Positions 58,586 to 64,000 of a DNA stretch of 64,000 nucleotides are shown one piece after another. The stretch comes from Uranotaenia lowii (Eukaryota; Arthropoda; Insecta; Diptera; Culicidae): NCBI RefSeq assembly GCF_029784155.1, contig NC_073691.1, forward strand, positions 122,427,474-122,491,473, written 5' to 3'. A program made the position numbers and the translations under genes. The stretch's first letter is position 1, and the number at the start of each line of letters is the position of its first letter. The notes under the pieces were generated by a model. That model was not told the origin of the DNA. It did no database searches and saw nothing but the letters and a program-made list of their open reading frames with translations.

Positions 58586-58828
58586 CGCTGGCTGCCTGGT
58601 GTAGGCCGGTATTTATTTCCATCCTTCTTCGTCTTGTGATGCGATAGGGAGGGACGTGAAAGCGTTTTTATTTTGTTTCTTTCAGACATACGCAATTCGG
58701 TTAACTTGGGAGATTAATGCCGGTGGGAGCAAATCGAATCAGCACCGATCGCGTTATCTTCTTGTACCAATGATGCTATGTAATTGACTACACGCCATTG
58801 GCACAGAGGTTGAATTTTGGGTGTACGA

Positions 58829-58864
58829 TTTTAAAGTTCGCTTCGGGTCATATTGACCCGAACG
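58829..58864. repeat. Palindrome TTCGGGTCATATTGACCCGAA
   Basis: Near-perfect palindrome at 58844-58863 preceded by TTAAAG, resembling the subterminal palindromes of the piggyBac-like element (CCAGTCAAAATGACTGG). No matching partner end was found. Confidence 0.45.
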
Positions 58865-58869
58865 GTGTA

Positions 58870-61290
58870 GGAAGGTTCATGTGAATGTTACTAATATGAA
58901 GAAATAGTTACATTCGGTTTGATATACTAAGGTTCAACGTGACAAGAACCACCCTAACGGCTGATGGATCGGCCTGATTCTAACCACTATTAAACCCACC
59001 GTCGTCGGCCCTATCTGCTAGATTCCAAAACCTGGTCTGTCTGCCAAATTGGAGGGATTCGATTTTGGTTTTACACCCATATGCGACTGGTCGTGGTTTT
59101 CTGTCCAGAATGCCGACATCGACGTCTAGCGAAGCTTGAGATGAATCTCGAACGAGAGGATGTAGGTAATCTGGAACAGACCCAGTCGGTGCCCATGGCT
59201 TGCCCTCGAAAGGAGGTTTTGTGGCCGGCTAAACAGTGGTGACCCTAGTCGAACCGGAGAGCGCATGTGGTTTCGTGGTCACATTTCGGATGTGAATGAA
59301 TGAGCGTAAGACAATGTTGTGGTTATGTTTATATTAAGCTCGGCCACGTGTTAGCCATCTGGTCGTGGTAGATAGGCCTAGAACTTTCGTCTTCGAAGCT
59401 GTCCAGATTCTCAGCTGGTCTTCCGAATTCGGTGGCTGATTTTGTCTGGCGGCATTGGATTCGAGCTGACTTTGATGAATGCATTTATCTAATGAATTCG
59501 GTTAGCAAGTATCACAAAGAAGTGCCAGTAGTGCAAACGTACAAAGCTTTTAATAATAAGCCTTCAGATGAAAGAAAAAGTTTTGTTTATTGATTGAGAA
59601 AACGTCTTTTTTGTATTTTGGTTATTTGTTCTTTAGCGATCCAAATTTATATGCTGTTTTCAATAGAGCAACCGAAAAAAAAGTAAAGCCGAATGTCAAC
59701 AAACACAATATTATATAGGCGTTGGTACATGTAAGTAATTTTGGATTTAATTCGATTAATTTTCAACACAACATATTATTTCAATGTCAAGCGGAAAACT
59801 CAACCAAACTATAATTTTCGGTTTGAAGTGACACAGTTTCGCTCTAGGCAATGATTTAATTCCATATGTCCAACATTCAAATTCAAGGCTTAACACACAG
59901 CTTAAATGTGAGAGTAATTCTGCAGCATCCCGACAAACCAATCGATGCTTAAACTCTGGACTGGTCGTTCAAAATTTCGGATAATAGAAGCAGGGTATGT
60001 AAATTGATCCTTTACCGACACCGTTTTCTCCTCATGCACTGGCAGTTTCCGATTGGTTCGTTTATGTTCCCTCTTCCAAGCTCCCATTCCGGTGAAAAGG
60101 AGAAAAATAACGCGCTGGCCTGCAACTAACCAGCTGCAATAAGAAGCTGGGTAGCAAACGTGTAATTGAGAATCATGAGCAGGGTAATAAATATCGCACA
60201 AAGCTGCTGCTGAAAATAGCAATGTAGGATACCGGGAAACGCGCTGTTGTTGACGCGAATCCAGGATGAATCGTGGACGGGGCAAGGAAGAATTGGAATG
60301 CGCGCGGAAGGTACAAGAAAATGATCCCTCCAGCGAGCTGCAACGGGACACGATGTTATTGATGCGGACCAAATTTCCCGCTCACCATTAATAGACCTTG
60401 ACTCGGAACCTTGAAAGTCCCTCTTTCAGTCGAACGCGATCGGCTGAAACTTTATAGGTGTAATTTCCAATTTGGAATCAATACTCATGACAAGCTGGTA
60501 GGCAATGCCCTATGCTCACTGAAACGAGAGCTAACAGTGAAATAAAAGGTTACACAACCCCGGGGAAAAATTCAACTATTCTAATGATACATTATAATAA
60601 CATGATGATAACATAATGAAAGGCGCCGAAGAAAAGCTATGAAAAGTAGGACAAAACAGTGAAAGCAATCTGGGTAAACCATGTATTTGCCCCACGGATC
60701 TCTCTTTACATTTTATAACCATCCATGGCACGTGTTCGTTCAGGTCACTTATTTCATTCAAAGATAAAGACTAAAAAAAGCCTCAGTGATTAAACCAGAG
60801 TAAAAAATTCTCTATCGTTTTTATTATGCGCACTTATCAATTTGTATAACAATTTAACTTGCTAACACATCTTATACACCAAAGCTTATTAATATGAAAC
60901 CTGTTCCAATTTGATACATAATCATTAATTAATATTTAACCTGAACAAAAACAAATAATTTATTCTCCAAGTTCATACACCTAATTGATTCCAGAAATCA
61001 AATGATGCAAATCCCAAACCACTTTTTGTTTCAAAATGTTAAAATAAAGAATTTAGGATTAAAATTTTTCAATAGATATGCTTAGAAGTGAAGAAAATCT
61101 AAAATAAATCTGTTTAAAAAAAATAGGTATCTAGAATAGGGTTACCATATCGAGCAACACAAAAAACAGTTCATTGAGATCATCTTTCCAAAAAGTCAGA
61201 AGAAACAGTAGGATCCCGCCCATCCAAACTTCAGTTTATGAGCTCCCGCGTTCTCCCAGACATCAGGTTGACACAAGATCCATATATTTA
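58870..61290. other. Spacer, nothing assigned
   Basis: The 58930-59460 part is GC-richer and looks like non-coding retroelement DNA but no motif is firm. The minus frame 59902-60372 (156 codons) shows no domain I recognise. 60780-61140 is AT-rich. Confidence 0.4.
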
Positions 61291-61291
61291 T

Positions 61292-61438
61292 CGAGCTTTG
61301 CGCCCGGATGGTATGCAAAAGAATCTACAGTAGAATCCTGCTTACCCTATAAGTGAAACCTCGGATCAAACGAAATACATTGTCAATCCCTATCCTTATG
61401 CTCTAGTATTGCATACCATCCAGGCGCATAGCTCGTTT
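61292..61438. repeat. Inverted repeat, 27-bp arms
   Basis: CGAGCTTTGCGCCCGGATGG... (61293-61319) pairs with a segment at 61411-61437 (GCATACCATCCAGGCGCATA) with two mismatches. The arms straddle the left end of the pogo-like element. Confidence 0.65.
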
Positions 61439-61483
61439 TTTAAATGGATTTTATTTTTCTATTTAATCGACGTGTCTTGCAAA

Positions 61484-63794
61484 TCTATATATATAAAAAG
61501 CAATTATCTGTATGTTTGTTTGTTTGTTTGTTTGTCCTCTATAGACTCAGCCGTCTTAAGAGCTAGAGATCTGAAATTTGGCATGGATGCTCATTAGGAC
61601 CAGGAATGATGAAAAATGTTTTTAGATTTTTGGACGACCCCTTCTGAAGGGGGTCGTCCATACAAGACAAATATTGTTTTGACGTTATTGACGTTATTTT
61701 CCGTCGGATTGTGATGAAAATTTGCACATGAGTGTTTTGAGGGACGAGCAATCGATTCCAGTTATCAAATTTAGGGTCAGGGGTCGGCCAAAGGGGTCGT
61801 CCATATTCACTTATTTTTTTTTTTGCGATATTGGCGTTATTATACATCGGATTGTGATGAAAATTTGCACATGAGTGTTTTGAGAGACGAACAATCAGTT
61901 ACAGTTATCAATTTTAGGGTCAGGGGTCGGCCAAAGGGGTCGTCCATATTTACTGATTAATGTTTTGGCGATATTGGCGTTATTATACACCGGATTGTGA
62001 TGAAAATTTGCACATGAGTGTTTTGAGAGACGAACAATCAGTTACAGTTATCAAATTTAGGGTCAGGGGTCGGCCAAAGGGGTCGTCCATATCCACTGAT
62101 TAATGTTTTTGCGATATTGGCGTTATTATAGATCGTATTGTGATGAAAATTTGCACATGAGTGTTTTGAGGGACCAGCAATCGATTTCAAGTTTTGAATT
62201 GCGGATCAGAAGTTGGCTGAAGGAGTCGTCCATACCCAACTTTAATGTTTTTGCGATTTTGACGTTATTCTACATTGGATTGAGATGAAAATTTTCGCAT
62301 AGGAGTTTTGAGGGACGTTCTTTTGCTTTCAGGTTTCAAATCTTGACTCAGGGGTCGGTAAAAGGGGTTATTATCTGTTCACTGATTTTACGATATTCTC
62401 TTGATTGAGCATAGAATTGTAATTAAAATTGACACATGGGAGGTTAACAGAAAAGATAATTGATTTCAGGTGTCAAGTTTTGAATCGTGGTCAAAAAAAG
62501 GCCGTCCATGTTAGTTGCTCACTGTTTTCGTGATATTGTCGTGATCATGCATCGGATTGAGATGAAAATGTTCAGATGAGGGTTATAAACTATGAGCAAT
62601 TGACTCCAGGTAGCATGTTCCGTGTCAAGGGTTGGCGAAAAGGGCGTCTATATTCACTGTTCACTGTTTTCAAGTTCCTGACGTTATTTTACATATAAAT
62701 TGAAAAGAAAAAATGGCACAAGGGAGTTTTGAGGAACGTAAAATTGGTTTCAATTATCGAATTTCGGGCCATGGAACAGAAAAAGAGGGTTTCATTGAAA
62801 GTTCAGTGTTTTGTGCAATAATTTTGTTGGAGGCAGTTAATTGATACCAATTTCAAGCAAAAGAGTCGTGCACATAAACAAATAGTACATTTTTCTGCCA
62901 TAATGTCTAGATTTTGCTACCGATCGAGAAAAAAACACTCTCACATAAATTTTAATAAAAAGCCAATGAACCCGATCAAGAGAGCATATCAAAATAATAA
63001 CTTAAACGTATCTTACCGAGATATTTACATCTGATTCAGCTGTAATTGAGTACTCAAACATTTCGATTTAAAGTTTCTCCAATCTGAATTATATCTTATT
63101 TTAATTGACAGACTTGAATGGGGTTGAGCTCATTTTCAATTATCAAGATTTTTTTCGGATTGTCCCAAAATAAAATGATTATATCTTATTTTGATATACG
63201 TACAACTTTTTCTGAAACACGGACATCGAAGTCAACGGCCCAAACCGTACGTTTATGAGTTTCGCTCAACAGATTCATGAAATTGAATCCAAGTTTTGGG
63301 AAACCAAAAATGGGGTATGGTTTTAGCAAATAATGTGGGTTATTGACATTCCACTAGAAAATTTTCTCGAAGCACTCATATCTTGATAAGTTATAATTTT
63401 GATAGGTTTTGTTCTGCCCAATATCAAACTATGCTATCTGAACGAGATATAATCTTGAAAGGAGCATATCTAAAATTGATATAATTTAGCTATGATCGCA
63501 TAGATTTTTTGATATAATTTGAGATATTTTAACATCCTATGAGTACTGAATAATAACTCATTTAGATAGGAAAAATATTAGTATCAAAATATCTCATCTT
63601 GATATAATTTAGTTTTTCCCTCCTGATCGGGAACCGTTTAATTTGAATTTCAAGTAATAGTAACAGTAGCGACTTTAAACACTGTTGAATTTTTTCCCCA
63701 AAATTGTCGAAAGAATGCTTTGAATTCATTTTCTAAACTAATTTTGACGTACCAATGATTTAAAGCGAAACGAAGTTCGTACGGGATCAGCTAG
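61484..63794 (+). mobile_element. Complete non-autonomous Helitron
   Basis: Starts TCTATATATATAAAAAGC directly after A, followed by TGTTTGTTTGTTTG and TCTATAGACTCAGCC. Ends GGGATCAGCTAG directly before T, with ACGAAGTTCGT just upstream as a small inverted repeat. TC start, CTAG end and A/T insertion are Helitron hallmarks. No Rep-helicase frame in 2311 bp. The left half is a tandem array. Confidence 0.8.
61640..62570 (+). repeat. 143-bp tandem repeats inside the Helitron
   Basis: The marker GTGATGAAAATTTGCACATG recurs at 61711, 61854, 61997 and 62140 (period 143), then more diverged at about 62281 and 62556. Units also share GGGTCAGGGGTCGGCCAAAG and GGGGTCGTCCATA. The fragments decay toward the right. 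Confidence 0.8.
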
Positions 63795-63937
63795 TATTTA
63801 CTATAAATTTGCAAACTACGTCGATTTAATAGCTTAACAGTATATCGCGATGACAAAACAAATTTTCACATTGATTTTCTATTAAAAAAAATGGTGGCTC
63901 GGATAACCCAAGTTCGAATACGCGAAGTTCTACTGTA

Positions 63938-64000
63938 CCTATTTCGTGTTAACTGAGAAGGTACCGAGGTATTTCATTGCAATCAAATATTGCCAAAGTC
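63938..64000. other. Window end, nothing assigned
   Basis: Short flank after the pogo-like right end; no feature seen. Confidence 0.4.

Larger units (their letters stand above)
61328..63935. mobile_element. pogo/Tigger-like MITE split by a Helitron
   Basis: TA-flanked tips CAGTAGAATCCTGCTTACCC and, inward from right, CAGTAGAACTTCGCGTATTC. CAGTAGA(A)CCT-type ends with nearby CGGAT are known from pogo/Tigger elements. Removing the Helitron leaves about 300 bp. Beyond CAGTAGAA the two tips agree poorly, so confidence is moderate. Confidence 0.5.

Noticed and set aside
59902..60372. 156-codon minus frame
   Set aside because: No known motif, no splice or promoter context; probably chance. It lies in one of the few stretches without an assigned transposon, so it stays only a weak candidate.

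Overview
This 64 kb window looks like intergenic or heterochromatin-like DNA from a dipteran genome, most likely a mosquito (Culicidae; culicine is my guess). The evidence is the set of element types: Jockey/Juan-like and CR1/L2-like non-LTR retrotransposons, RTE-like relics, several mariner transposases of the DD37E kind described from mosquitoes, tRNA-derived SINEs, Helitrons with CTAG ends, piggyBac-like, hAT-like and many TA-flanked MITEs, all in an AT-rich background. I found no convincing host protein-coding gene, no rRNA, no functional tRNA and no CRISPR array. Every recognisable coding region is a broken transposon gene.

Layout. 0-8.2 kb: an RTE-like endonuclease relic (about 31-790), then a complete minus-strand LTR element without recognisable pol (1598-6877, target duplication ATCAG, primer site matching tRNA-Tyr), then the 3' end of an RTE-like element. 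8.2-10.5 kb: no assignable gene. 10.56-20.3 kb: Helitron-like ends on both sides of two adjacent, frameshifted non-LTR elements (12.3-17.0 kb Jockey-like with gag-like ORF1 and EN-RT ORF2; 17.0-19.7 kb CR1/L2-like). 22.2-24.8 kb: a Jockey RT fragment, a Helitron tail and a TTAA-flanked piggyBac-like composite holding a perfect 91-bp inverted repeat, an inner TIR element and a tRNA-like SINE. 26.4-31.3 kb: TA-flanked MITEs, one nested in another.

33.2-46.7 kb is a stack of insertions. Mariner copy A (33860-38634) is split by a minus-strand CR1/L2-like retrotransposon (34154-37708), which is itself split by a MITE (36044-37018). Mariner copy B (40668-44447) carries a very young LTR element (41697-44435) with two identical 188-bp LTRs inside its terminal repeat, and copy B itself sits in a MITE. 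A foldback hAT-like element (45808-46583) interrupts another MITE arm. 46.7-51 kb: inverted ends enclose a third mariner and a MITE-in-MITE. 53.0-56.9 kb: two more 8-bp-duplication elements and a foldback. 57-58.6 kb: a mariner relic, a minus-strand SINE and a tandem repeat. 61.3-63.9 kb: a pogo/Tigger-like MITE split by a complete non-autonomous Helitron (61484-63794).

The genes do not form a pathway; they are a layered record of transposition. Because several families occur more than once here, uninterrupted copies serve as internal empty sites that fix insertion boundaries. The least explained items are the two non-autonomous LTR elements, the 57-bp array open on both strands, the 22.5-kb palindrome and the repeated CATGGGTGCACGG motif. 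Coordinates and translations were read by eye; no database search was possible.
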